64,000 nt of DNA from Luteolibacter ambystomatis (GTDB taxonomy: Bacteria > Verrucomicrobiota > Verrucomicrobiia > Verrucomicrobiales > Akkermansiaceae): positions 992,001 to 1,056,000 of the forward strand of contig NZ_CP073100.1 of assembly GCF_018137965.1 (NCBI RefSeq), in the 5' to 3' direction. This document shows, in pieces, positions 17,590 through 25,152 of the stretch; within the stretch, counting starts at the first letter, position 1; every line of letters starts with the position of its first letter. Made by a program: the position numbers and the translations under genes. A model generated the notes under the pieces. That model made no database searches, was not told where the DNA came from, and worked only from the letters and a program-made list of their open reading frames with translations.

Positions 17590-18219
17590 ATGAAGAAGAC
17601 ACTCCTTGTTCTCGATTCCAGCGCCCGCACCAACCGTTCCATCACCCGAAGCCTGACCGCCCGTCTCACCGAACGCTGGCGCGGCCGATGGCAGTCGGCT
17701 GAAGTCATTCATCGCGATCTCGGCCGCAATCCGCCGCAAGCCATCAGTGAAGCCTGGATCGGCGCCGCATTCGGGAAACCGGTGGAGGGACCATCGCCGC
17801 TCGCCGAAAGCGACGAATTGATCGATGAGTTGTTCCGAGCGGATGCGATTGCGATCGGGGTGCCGATGTACAACTTCGGCATGCCTGCGGCCTTGAAGGC
17901 GTATCTCGACCAGATCGTGCGGGTCGGTCGCACCTTCGACTTCCGGGCTGAAGCAGAGAATCCCTACCTGCCGCTGATCCCCAGCAAGCCGGTGGTGGCG
18001 GTGGCCTCGATGGGTGCAGGTGGTTTCGAGCCCGGTGGGGAAATGGCGAACCTGAATTTCCTGGAGCCCCATCTTGCCACGGTCCTGGGCTTCGTCGGGT
18101 TGGATCGTTTCAGCGTGGTGCGGGCGCAGTATGAGGAATTCAAGGACGAGCGATGGCGGCTCAGTGTGGCCGCCGCGGAAATGGCCGTGGATGCCTGGGT
18201 GGATGGCCTGGAAGTCTGA
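17590..18219 (+). CDS. azoR: FMN-dependent NADH-azoreductase (AzoR)
   Basis: This 209-residue flavodoxin-fold quinone/azo reductase uses NADH to carry out two-electron reduction of quinones and azo dyes. Family motifs: MKKTLLVLDSSARTNRSITR (phosphate-binding loop of FMN), the catalytic-site strand AIAIGVPMYNFGMPAALKAY, DQIVRVGRTF, and VVAVASMGAGGF corresponding to the second FMN loop. The length is as expected. ATG 17590 begins the conserved strand, so the 15-residue upstream extension was rejected. Control by the neighbouring HxlR regulator is likely. It ends 9 bases before the stop of the convergent sigma factor gene. Confidence 0.88.
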   Translation: MKKTLLVLDSSARTNRSITRSLTARLTERWRGRWQSAEVIHRDLGRNPPQAISEAWIGAAFGKPVEGPSPLAESDELIDELFRADAIAIGVPMYNFGMPAALKAYLDQIVRVGRTFDFRAEAENPYLPLIPSKPVVAVASMGAGGFEPGGEMANLNFLEPHLATVLGFVGLDRFSVVRAQYEEFKDERWRLSVAAAEMAVDAWVDGLEV

Positions 18220-18228
18220 GGGCTGGAG

Positions 18229-19500
18229 TCATTTGACGAGGCAGGCCCGCAGGCGATCCGTTAGAAAAAGCTGCTCCGCCTTCACGGCGGTGAGTTGGAG
18301 CGCCCGGGTGAAGGACGCGGCGGCGGCTTCTTGGTCGCCGAGGCGTTCCTGGAAATCGCCCAGCACGGCGTGCAGGAGGTAATAGCGCTCCAGTTGTCCG
18401 CTTTTCCAGATCGGTTCCAGCGCGGCGATGCCCGCCTCCGCACCATGCACTTCCGCGCTGGCGACGGCGCGGTTGAGCGCGACCACCGGGGAATCGCTGA
18501 TGGTCAGCCAGCGGTCGTAGTGGGCGAGGATGCCCGGCCAGTGGGTGGAGGCGGCATCGGGCGCGGTGCTGTGGATGGCGGCGATGCCGGCCTGGAGATG
18601 GTATTCGGTCACCTCATCGCCGCGGGCGGCGAGAGCGAGGTGGCGCAGGCCGCGGCCGATCATGCCACGATCCCACAGCGAGCGGTCCTGATCCCTCAGA
18701 AGCAGGATATTTCCCTGCAAGTCCTCGCGCGCTGGCAGCCGTGCGGCGCTGAGCAACATGAGCGCCAGCAGGGCGTGCATGCGCGGATGCGCGGCGGCGG
18801 GATGCTGGATGAGGGCATCGGCGAGGCGGATCGCCTCATGGCAAAGCTCCGCGCGGATCACGCTGTCACCGTTGGACGCACTGTAGCCTTCATTGAAGAG
18901 CAGATAGAGGATGCGCAGCACGCCATCGAGCCGCGGAGAGAGCTCCTCACCGGCGGGGATTTCAAACGGAATGCCCGCCTCGGCAATACGCTGGCGGGCG
19001 CGGGTGAGGCGCTTGGCGATGGCTGCCTCGGTAGTGAGAAAGGCGCTGGCGATCTCGGCGGGGCTGAAGGCGCAGAGTGTTTTCAACGCGAGCGCTGTTT
19101 GCGCATCCTGCGGGATGTCCGGATGACAGCACGCGAACATCAGCCGCAGGCGGCCGTCCTTGATCTCATCCTCGAAGCGCGGCGTCTCCTCACCGGAGTC
19201 CGGCCATTGTTCGAGAGAGGCGGTGATTTCGGGGAGCTTGTCGTGGAAGAATTTTTCGCGGCGGATCAAATCGAGTGCGCGGCGTTTCGCCGTCTGCATC
19301 AGCCAGGCGGCGGGATTATCCGGGATGCCGTGATACGGCCAGGTTTGCAGCGCACGGACCATCGCCTCCTGCACCACGTCCTCGGCGAGTTGCAGCCGGT
19401 GGATGCCGAAGATGCCCGTTAGTGCGGAGACAAGCTTACCCGCCTCATGACGGAAGAGGTGGTCGGTGAGGCGGGGGATTTCTGAGGCGGGCTGGCTCAC
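18229..19500 (-). CDS. ECF sigma factor with long C-terminal extension (ECF42/SigJ-like, DUF6596)
   Basis: This 423-residue sigma factor has region 2 at about 15-85 (QLAEDVVQEAMVRALQTWP, AAWLMQTAKRRALDLIRRE) and region 4 at about 120-175 (ALALKTLCAFSPAEIASAFL, AIAKRLTRARQRI). A 230-residue extension of TPR-like helices follows (LRILYLLFNEGYSASNG; SPVVALNRAVASAEVHG). That architecture defines group ECF42, which is known to be encoded next to YCII/DGPF genes and to use the C-terminal extension in place of an anti-sigma factor. Here it is the last of twelve co-directional genes including two DGPF proteins. Autoregulation of the operon is expected; the signal is unknown. Confidence 0.9.
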   Translation of the reverse strand: MSQPASEIPRLTDHLFRHEAGKLVSALTGIFGIHRLQLAEDVVQEAMVRALQTWPYHGIPDNPAAWLMQTAKRRALDLIRREKFFHDKLPEITASLEQWPDSGEETPRFEDEIKDGRLRLMFACCHPDIPQDAQTALALKTLCAFSPAEIASAFLTTEAAIAKRLTRARQRIAEAGIPFEIPAGEELSPRLDGVLRILYLLFNEGYSASNGDSVIRAELCHEAIRLADALIQHPAAAHPRMHALLALMLLSAARLPAREDLQGNILLLRDQDRSLWDRGMIGRGLRHLALAARGDEVTEYHLQAGIAAIHSTAPDAASTHWPGILAHYDRWLTISDSPVVALNRAVASAEVHGAEAGIAALEPIWKSGQLERYYLLHAVLGDFQERLGDQEAAAASFTRALQLTAVKAEQLFLTDRLRACLVK

Positions 19501-19512
19501 GGAGGCGGTGGA

Positions 19513-19914
19513 TCAAGGACGCAGCGTGTTTGTGCGGTAGAACGATCTCCCATAGATCTTCCCATCCGTCGTGGTGGACAACCGGACGTAATAGCGGGCT
19601 TCGGAACTTCCGGATTGGGCGAATTGGAGATTGTCCGAGAAGGCGAAGTAAAAAGTTCGCCCGACCAATACCCGGGGCGTGTTGGACTTGCTATAGTCAG
19701 GCTCGACATGAGCCGTCTCCACGGCATGGACGTAGATGTCCAGTATCCGCTTCGCGTGCAGGATCGTACGGATCTGTGACGAGGACTTTTCCAACCGCGT
19801 CTTCAGCGACGGATCTTGCGAGAGTCGCAGCTGCCATAAGTTTGGTTGTGGGGCTGGTTTGGTGGCGCAAGCGGACAATAGGACCGCAACAAGAACGACG
19901 GGAACGAACTTCAT
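19513..19914 (-). CDS. Small hypothetical lipoprotein
   Basis: This 133-residue protein starts with a type II signal peptide (FVPVVLVAVLLSACATK; lipobox LLSAC). The mature part is short and mixed alpha/beta, with TRLEKSSSQIRTILHAKRIL and a beta-rich end (ARYYVRLSTTTDGKIYGRSF). I do not recognise the family. It ends 12 bases before the sigma factor start and follows a strong hairpin, so lipoprotein plus sigma may form a separate 3' transcript of the operon. A longer frame begins five codons upstream; the ATG at the signal peptide is preferred. Confidence 0.7.
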   Translation of the reverse strand: MKFVPVVLVAVLLSACATKPAPQPNLWQLRLSQDPSLKTRLEKSSSQIRTILHAKRILDIYVHAVETAHVEPDYSKSNTPRVLVGRTFYFAFSDNLQFAQSGSSEARYYVRLSTTTDGKIYGRSFYRTNTLRP

Positions 19915-19936
19915 TTCCGTTTCAGTCAAACGAACC

Positions 19937-19965
19937 GGAAGCGGCTGGTCAATCCAGCCGCTTCC
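19937..19965 (-). terminator. Strong hairpin inside the ECF42 operon (attenuator or terminator candidate)
   Basis: Perfect 12-base arms GGAAGCGGCTGG and CCAGCCGCTTCC surround a 5-base loop, between a DGPF gene and the lipoprotein gene. The following minus-strand bases (GGTTCGTTTGA) are only weakly T-rich, so partial termination is more likely than full. Confidence 0.5.
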
Positions 19966-19979
19966 TTGGAAATATCGAC

Positions 19980-20387
19980 CTACGCCTGTACAGACGCGGC
20001 GGCTTCCTCAAGGGCCATGCGCTCGATGGGGCAGGACGGGGCGACCGGGCGGACCTCCACGATGATTCCATGGGGCAGGCCGGGGCATTGTTTCGCGATC
20101 TCCACGGCTTCCTCGATGCTCCCGGTACTGACGTAGAAATAGCCGCCGACGGCTTCCTTCGACTCGGCGAAAGGGCCGTCCGCGACGTTCGCGTTTTTAC
20201 CGGTGATGACGCGGCCCTCGTTTTCCAGCGGGCTGGCGGCGATGAGACGGCCGTCGTTCTTGAGTCCTTCGACCCAGTCGTTCCAGCGGCTCATGACGTT
20301 CTGGATCTCATCCATCGAGAGCTCGTTGCACCAGTCGGTGCCACGGAAGAGGATGAGATGGCCGGTGCTATGGGTGGGGATGATCAT
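19980..20387 (-). CDS. YCII/DGPF-domain protein (first)
   Basis: This 135-residue ferredoxin-like dimeric barrel protein has the family's namesake motif in VADGPFAESKEAVGGYFYV and the downstream EAVEIAKQCPGL. YCII-related DGPF proteins are the constant partners of ECF42 sigma factors; their biochemical role is not established. The C-terminus carries an extra SCPIERMALEEAAASV tail. The start is the ATG at MIIPTHSTGHLILF. It lies 32 bases after DUF1428 in the operon. Confidence 0.87.
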   Translation of the reverse strand: MIIPTHSTGHLILFRGTDWCNELSMDEIQNVMSRWNDWVEGLKNDGRLIAASPLENEGRVITGKNANVADGPFAESKEAVGGYFYVSTGSIEEAVEIAKQCPGLPHGIIVEVRPVAPSCPIERMALEEAAASVQA

Positions 20388-20419
20388 GGGATGTGGTGGT
20401 TGGAGTTTGGAAAAGAAAA

Positions 20420-20779
20420 TCAAGAGACGAGAGTGGTGAAGCCGCCGAAGACCATGCGGTTGCAATCGAAAGGCATGCTCGGGGAATCCATCATGGGCTT
20501 CATGCGTGGATCTTCCATCACTGCGGCATTGATGGCATCGCGTCGTTCGCGGGATTCATAGACGATCCATGCGAACACCACGGTCTCATCCGGTTGCGCC
20601 CCGGCGGCGGCAGTGAAGGTCGCGGTCTTGTCCTGATCGAGATCGTCGCCGACACATTCACGGTAATCGAGCGCGCCGTGATCGAGCCAGACCTGGCGTG
20701 CGAGTTCAGCGAGTTTGCGGTAATCCTCGATGTTCGCTTTCGGAACCGGGATGACGAATCCATCAACGTATTGACTCAT
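20420..20779 (-). CDS. DUF1428 family protein
   Basis: This 119-residue protein matches DUF1428 (YbaA-like), a dimeric alpha-beta barrel. It opens MSQYVDGFVIPVPKANIEDY, continues GALDYRECVGDDL and FAWIVYESRERRDAIN, and closes with DPRMKPMM and CNRMVFGGF. The function is unknown; family members often sit beside VOC, DoxX and DGPF genes, as here. The start 20 bases after the tandem AHSA1 gene gives the family-typical N-terminus, so the longer frame was not used. Confidence 0.9.
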   Translation of the reverse strand: MSQYVDGFVIPVPKANIEDYRKLAELARQVWLDHGALDYRECVGDDLDQDKTATFTAAAGAQPDETVVFAWIVYESRERRDAINAAVMEDPRMKPMMDSPSMPFDCNRMVFGGFTTLVS

Positions 20780-20799
20780 GGTGGCAGCGGGTTGGGAAT

Positions 20800-21714
20800 T
20801 CAGTAGATTTCGAGATGACGTTGCAGCCGGTCCATCGACTGCGCCCATCCGGTTTGCATGCCGGACAGGTAGGGAAGGGTTTCCGGCGTTGGCGCGCCAT
20901 TGAGGCGGGCGTGGATCTTGATCCGCACGCCATCACCTTCGCGGGTGAAGGTGATGGTATTGTGGAGTTCGAAGAGCGGCTTGGTTTCCGCATCAAGGGC
21001 GGCGCTGAGAAAGGTGAGACGATCCGGTGGAGCGACCTCCTGCACCACGCCGGACATCGGATGGACGGTGCCATCCGGGGCCCGCATGTGGATGAGGATG
21101 ATGCCTCCGGGTTTCGCTTCGAATTGGCACAGCGGATTCGTGAAGCCTTGCGGGCCCCACCATGCCTTGAGGCGGCCGGGATCCGCCCACGCATCGAAGG
21201 CGTCCTCCGCGCTGGCATCAAGGAAACGGGAGATCGCCACCTCGCGCAGCTTCATGTCCGTGAGGCGGCCGTCCAGACGCTCGAAGCATTCGTTCCATCC
21301 GCCCTGATGGCCTTCCTGCGATTGCACCGTGGCGAAGACACCCTGCGAGAACTGCATCCGCGTGCGGCCGTCCTCTTCATCCGAGAGCAGCACGGTGACG
21401 ATGGTTTCCGGGCCGGGGCCGTAGTCTTCCTCCCAGATGTGGGTGAAGACGATCTTCCTGTCTTCGATGAGTTCCTGATAGACGCCGCCGAGCCGATGCT
21501 GGGTGCCATCCGGAGCGAGCATGCACGAACGCCACGCACCACCGACACGGAGCTCGCCTTCCGAGAATGGAATGGTGAATCCGTGCGGCGCGCTCCAGTG
21601 ATCGAGATGTTCCTTCTCCGTCCACGCGCGATAGACCAGCGGGCGCGGGGCATCGAAGACGCGGTCGATGGACAGCACGCGATCGGCTGGAGCGGTGGTG
21701 GCGGACGTGCTCAT
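20800..21714 (-). CDS. Tandem SRPBCC (AHSA1/START-like) protein
   Basis: This 304-residue protein is made of two AHSA1-type hydrophobic-pocket domains. The first (about 10-150) begins IDRVFDAPRPLVYRAWTE and the second (about 155-304) begins AISRFLDASAEDAFDAWADP. Each has the W(S/G)(A/P)(P/Q)GFT signature after a short helix and a GG(.)(W/I) strand pair. Single-domain AHSA1 proteins are standard members of DGPF operons; here two are fused. The domains may bind small hydrophobic ligands; catalysis is not demonstrated. It sits 12 bases after the VOC gene. Confidence 0.87.
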   Translation of the reverse strand: MSTSATTAPADRVLSIDRVFDAPRPLVYRAWTEKEHLDHWSAPHGFTIPFSEGELRVGGAWRSCMLAPDGTQHRLGGVYQELIEDRKIVFTHIWEEDYGPGPETIVTVLLSDEEDGRTRMQFSQGVFATVQSQEGHQGGWNECFERLDGRLTDMKLREVAISRFLDASAEDAFDAWADPGRLKAWWGPQGFTNPLCQFEAKPGGIILIHMRAPDGTVHPMSGVVQEVAPPDRLTFLSAALDAETKPLFELHNTITFTREGDGVRIKIHARLNGAPTPETLPYLSGMQTGWAQSMDRLQRHLEIY

Positions 21715-21726
21715 GGCGATGGTCCT

Positions 21727-22131
21727 TTATTTTTGAATGGCAGCGGGATCCATCCACATGAATTCCCAGATGTGGCCGTCCGGATCCTGGAAACCGTGGC
21801 CATACATGAAGCCATGATCCTGCGGCTCCTTGTAGGTGGTGCCGCCCGCGGCGAGCGCCTTCGCGATGGTGGCATCCACCTCCCCGCGGCTGTCACAGGA
21901 AAGGCAGATCAGCACCTCGGTGGAGGTTTTGGCATCGCTGATCGGCTTCGGTGTAAACATCGAGAAGTGAGGATGGGTGAGCAGCATCACGTGGATGATG
22001 TCGCTCACGATCATGCAGGCCGCGTTGTCATCGGTGAACTGTGGATTGAAGGTGTAGCCGAGCGCGGAGAAGAACTCCTTCGAGCGCGGCAGGTCCTGCA
22101 CGGGCAGGTTGATGAAGACGAGTTTGCTCAT
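21727..22131 (-). CDS. VOC (glyoxalase/bleomycin-resistance) family protein
   Basis: This 134-residue single VOC-fold protein begins MSKLVFINLPVQDLPRSKEF and ends HGFQDPDGHIWEFMWMDP, with the usual paired beta-alpha-beta-beta-beta modules. Candidate metal ligands are a His in SDIIHVML and Glu in IWEFMW. These small VOC proteins are often annotated as glyoxalase/extradiol dioxygenase-like; the substrate is unknown. It is a common member of the ECF42/DGPF neighbourhood. Confidence 0.88.
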   Translation of the reverse strand: MSKLVFINLPVQDLPRSKEFFSALGYTFNPQFTDDNAACMIVSDIIHVMLLTHPHFSMFTPKPISDAKTSTEVLICLSCDSRGEVDATIAKALAAGGTTYKEPQDHGFMYGHGFQDPDGHIWEFMWMDPAAIQK

Positions 22132-22154
22132 GGTAATGGAATGGGTGGAGATGA

Positions 22155-22520
22155 TCAGTCTTTGCAGGGGCCGGTGACGGTAGGCCGGACTTCGATGACG
22201 GCACCGGCATCAAGGGCTGGGAAACGACCGGCGATGGCGATGGCTTCCTCCTTGCTGGCGCAGTCGATGATTTCAAAACCGCCGATGACTTCCTTCGATT
22301 CGGAGAAGGGTCCGTCGGTCACGATGACCGAACCGCTTTTCTGCCGGACCACGGTGGTGGTGTCCGGCGCTTGCAGGCCGACGGCATGGACAGCGACGCC
22401 CTTGTCGACAAGTTCCTGGTGCCAGACTCCGCAAGCCTCATGGACCTCATTGCGTTGGTCGGTGGTGAGGCTGTTCCAGCGTGCGGGATCGGCGTGGATG
22501 ATGAGAAGGACGAATTGCAT
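22155..22520 (-). CDS. YCII/DGPF-domain protein (second)
   Basis: This 121-residue YCII-related protein starts MQFVLLIIHADPARWNSL and contains VTDGPFSESKEVIGGFEII followed by EEAIAIAGRFPAL and AVIEVRPTV, the classical DGPF layout. It is a paralogue of the other DGPF gene in this operon but is shorter at the C-terminus and begins with the more usual family N-terminus. Such pairs occur in ECF42 operons. Function is unknown. Confidence 0.9.
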   Translation of the reverse strand: MQFVLLIIHADPARWNSLTTDQRNEVHEACGVWHQELVDKGVAVHAVGLQAPDTTTVVRQKSGSVIVTDGPFSESKEVIGGFEIIDCASKEEAIAIAGRFPALDAGAVIEVRPTVTGPCKD

Positions 22521-22535
22521 GGGATGGAATGAGAT

Positions 22536-22922
22536 TCAGCGCAGGAGTCCGCAGAAAGCCTTGCGGCCGTCCCAAAGCAGGTAGGCGGCGAAAACGCAGA
22601 CGGTGATGAGAACGGGGTCGAAGATCATCGCGCCCTTCAGGATGAAAATGTGGAAGGCGAGGATGTTCACGATGATCGGACCGAGCACCAGCAGGCCGAA
22701 ATTCCGGGTCTTCGGAATGGCGACGAGAAGACCACCGGCCACTTCCAACACCTTCACGAAGGTCATATAACCGGTGGGCATCAGGGCGCCCATGAAGAGT
22801 GCGGGTGGCGAACCTTCGGGCGGGGCGGGAGGAGTCGGGCCGAGATGCAGGAGCACCATCAGGCCGAAAGCGACGAACATCAGGCCAAGAAGGCCGCCGA
22901 CGATGTTAGGGATGTGTTTCAT
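22536..22922 (-). CDS. DoxX-like small membrane protein
   Basis: This 128-residue protein has four hydrophobic segments: NIVGGLLGLMFVAFGLMVLL, the MTFVKVLEVAGGLLVAI region, NFGLLVLGPIIVNILAFHIF and FDPVLITVCVFAAYLLW. The pattern fits the DoxX/DUF4267-like family of inner-membrane proteins linked with redox or detoxification operons. The ATG at MKHIPNIV was preferred over a start 15 codons earlier that lacks homology. It lies 15 bases before the second DGPF gene. Confidence 0.8.
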   Translation of the reverse strand: MKHIPNIVGGLLGLMFVAFGLMVLLHLGPTPPAPPEGSPPALFMGALMPTGYMTFVKVLEVAGGLLVAIPKTRNFGLLVLGPIIVNILAFHIFILKGAMIFDPVLITVCVFAAYLLWDGRKAFCGLLR

Positions 22923-22953
22923 GGATGGAATGGGAGTCGATGATTCTGGTGGA

Positions 22954-23484
22954 TTACTTCTTCTCAACGATCTCCTTGAGATTGCTGAGGCCTTTTTCGA
23001 AATCGGCGCCGACGAGCTTGTCCATGTTCATGAGCAGGCCCATCGCTTTCATCGCGAAGTTCTTTTTCCCGATCATGGTCCAGGTCACCCGCGTGCCGTT
23101 GGCTTCGGGAGCGAGGGTGAACTCGGCGGTATTGGTGGCGGCGAAGGGCTTGAGGAATTCCAGGCGCATCGACACACGCTTGGCCGGGTCGCTTTCGGTG
23201 ATGGTCATGCGGCCTTCACCGACCTTGCTGTTGCCCGCCCAAGAGTAGATCGCGCCGGTGCCCGCGGGCGGACCCTCGAAGGTCTGCTTCATCGCCGGGT
23301 CCATCTTCGCCCAGGGCGACCAGTCCACCCACTTGTGGTAGTCATTGATCTGTTCGAAAACAGTGGCAGGTGGTGCGGCGACCACCGCGCTGCGGCTGAT
23401 CCTGCAATCCGGGGACTGGAACGCGGCGACGGCGAGAAACACGATCACGACGGCGGCGAGGGCGATGAGAATCTTTTTGAACAT
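22954..23484 (-). CDS. SRPBCC protein with N-terminal membrane anchor
   Basis: This 176-residue protein has an N-terminal transmembrane helix (ILIALAAVVIVFLAVAAF) and a polyketide-cyclase/START-like domain. The domain starts ISRSAVVAAPPATVFEQIND and includes WVDWSPWAKMDPAM, the family's WxxWSPW block. The topology suggests the ligand pocket faces the periplasm. Homologues of this K+-transporter-associated or DUF-like SRPBCC type are common, with no assigned reaction. It is followed by DoxX after 31 bases. Confidence 0.85.
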   Translation of the reverse strand: MFKKILIALAAVVIVFLAVAAFQSPDCRISRSAVVAAPPATVFEQINDYHKWVDWSPWAKMDPAMKQTFEGPPAGTGAIYSWAGNSKVGEGRMTITESDPAKRVSMRLEFLKPFAATNTAEFTLAPEANGTRVTWTMIGKKNFAMKAMGLLMNMDKLVGADFEKGLSNLKEIVEKK

Positions 23485-23543
23485 GGGAGTGGTTCTTTAG
23501 GGATGGGCTAACAGCAAAGTGGGTGGCGGAAGGGGAATCAAGC

Positions 23544-23798
23544 TCACACCGCCTTCCCCGACTGCAAGCGACGGAACCGTTGCACGGCGAGGAAGGCCAA
23601 TGAGAGCAGGCACAGGGCGATCAGCGCGTGGCGGATGATGGACGCCGCTGGAATCGAGAGGCCGATGCCACTGGCCAGCGCGACATAGGCCGCGAAACAG
23701 GCCGGGCATTTCGGCATCAGCACCAGCACCGAGCCGGGGAGAGCCCACCGGATGAATCCGAGGACGCTCCGGCCGTGGCACGCGCAGCCCGCTTTCAC
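23544..23798 (-). CDS. Small Cys-rich membrane protein, MerC-like
   Basis: This 84-residue protein has two hydrophobic helices (FIRWALPGSVLVLM and IIRHALIALCLLSLAFLAV). Cys pairs lie near the N-terminus (GCACHG) and in the loop LMPKCPACFAAYVALASG. CPxC between two helices recalls MerC/MerT-type metal or redox proteins, but the family assignment is uncertain. The start is a GTG whose bases overlap the TGA of the DUF899 gene (GTGA), implying translational coupling. Coupling to a thioredoxin-like DUF899 protein hints at a redox partnership. Confidence 0.68.
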   Translation of the reverse strand: MKAGCACHGRSVLGFIRWALPGSVLVLMPKCPACFAAYVALASGIGLSIPAASIIRHALIALCLLSLAFLAVQRFRRLQSGKAV

Positions 23799-24598
23799 GC
23801 CACGGCCTCCTTTTCCTTTTTGGAACCGGAGCCGCAGCAGCACGAGGTGTCCTCCGCGGACTCGTATTTGTCGTGATGGCGCAGCCAGTTCTGGGCGGGT
23901 GGTGGCGAGGTTTCGCAGCGGCCCTTCGGCGTGAGATCCAGGAAGTGGTGGGTTTCGATCAGCACATCCAGACCACGGGCATAGGCGGAGTAGGTATGGA
24001 AGACGTTGCCGTCCTCATCCTTGTAAAAGACGCTCACGCCCGGCAGCTCGTCGAAGGGATAGGGCGAGGTGCCATAGTTGTATTCCTTGCAGCCTGCGGC
24101 CACCTGCTCGGGCGTGAAGGAGACCTTGTAGTCGTAGTTGAAGTCCGAGCCATGGGACGACACCCACGCGAATTTCCAGCCCATGCGGGCGCGGAATTTC
24201 CCGATCTCCCCCAGCGGCGCACGGGAGACGCACATGAAGGTCACGTCCGCTTGCTCGAAGTGCTGCTGAGGTCCCTCCACCTGGTCGGCGAAGTGCGAGC
24301 AGCCCACACAGCCTTCCTCCCAGCCGGGAGCGAGCATGAAGTGGTAGATGATGAGCTGACGCTTCGACCCGAAGAGGTCCGCGAGCTTCCGTTTTCCGTC
24401 CAGCGTCTCGAAGGTATAATCCTTCTCCACCTTCTCCCATGGCAGGGCACGGCGGGCGGCATTCACTTCATCGCTGAGAGCGGTGAGTTCCTTTTCCCTT
24501 TTCAGGAGTTCCTTGCGGGCCTCGATCCATTGGTCGTGCGGCAGTACGGCATGACCGGTGATGGCGTCTTCCACGCCGTGGATTCCCTGGTGTTTCAT
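23795..24598 (-). CDS. DUF899 thioredoxin-like protein
   Basis: This 267-residue member of the DUF899 (AhpC/Tsa-related) family has a conserved N-terminal WIEARKELLKREKELTALSD, then YTFETLDGKRKLADLF, and the redox-type motif WEEGCVGCSHFADQV. The blocks FAWVSSHGSDFNYDYKVSF and GVSVFYKDEDGNVFHTYS complete the fold. The C-terminus ends in a cluster of cysteines (DTSCCCGSGS), possibly metal-binding. The reaction is unknown; a peroxiredoxin-like or dithiol role is inferred from the CxxC. The ATG at MKHQGIHGV is preferred to the upstream extension. Confidence 0.9.
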   Translation of the reverse strand: MKHQGIHGVEDAITGHAVLPHDQWIEARKELLKREKELTALSDEVNAARRALPWEKVEKDYTFETLDGKRKLADLFGSKRQLIIYHFMLAPGWEEGCVGCSHFADQVEGPQQHFEQADVTFMCVSRAPLGEIGKFRARMGWKFAWVSSHGSDFNYDYKVSFTPEQVAAGCKEYNYGTSPYPFDELPGVSVFYKDEDGNVFHTYSAYARGLDVLIETHHFLDLTPKGRCETSPPPAQNWLRHHDKYESAEDTSCCCGSGSKKEKEAVA

Positions 24599-24627
24599 GG
24601 TCGTCGTGGTGGATTGAGGTTTGAAGA

Positions 24628-25152
24628 TTACTTCGCGCGGTGGGCGTGGACGGTGACGCAGGTGCGCCACTCGCCGTCATCGCCCTGGATCGCGCTGGTG
24701 AAGAGCTTGTGATCCGGCGTGAGCAGTTCGATGCGCTCGCGGAAGCGCATGGTCTTGCCGGGCTCCATCGGGCAGGAGCCTTCGGTGTGGAAGGTGAGGA
24801 CCTTGCCATCGTCCGAGACCTCGCCTTCGTAGTTCCAGAGGCGGCTGGTCATGGTGTCCACCCAGGTGGCGATGTACTTCTGCTTCTCCGGCGAGTAGCC
24901 GATGGTGAAGATCGCGCCGAAGGGCATCTCGGGAGATTCGCTCTTGGTCTCGCTGATGAGCCAGAAGCCGCCGAGCATGCGGGAGCTGTCGTGGCCGACG
25001 GTTTTCATCGGCGGCTGGTCCGGCATGCACTGGAGCTCGGCGGCGGTCTTCCATTCGCCGGCGAGGCGCTCAAGCCAGGCGTGTTCGGCCACGGGCGGCG
25101 GCATCTGAGGCATGCCGGTGGCGGGAGCTTCGGGAGTTTGGGTCGTGCTCAT
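24628..25152 (-). CDS. DUF1579 family protein, first gene of the ECF42 operon
   Basis: This 174-residue protein of the DUF1579 lipocalin-like barrel family has HAWLERLAGEWKTAAELQC, HDSSRMLGGFWLISETKS, GAIFTIGYSPEKQKYIATWV and a final WRTCVTVHAHRAK. A short Pro-rich N-terminal tail precedes the barrel. Such proteins are recurrent in DGPF clusters, with no assigned function. It is the promoter-proximal gene: an ECF42-type promoter candidate lies about 65-90 bases upstream. Confidence 0.87.
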   Translation of the reverse strand: MSTTQTPEAPATGMPQMPPPVAEHAWLERLAGEWKTAAELQCMPDQPPMKTVGHDSSRMLGGFWLISETKSESPEMPFGAIFTIGYSPEKQKYIATWVDTMTSRLWNYEGEVSDDGKVLTFHTEGSCPMEPGKTMRFRERIELLTPDHKLFTSAIQGDDGEWRTCVTVHAHRAK

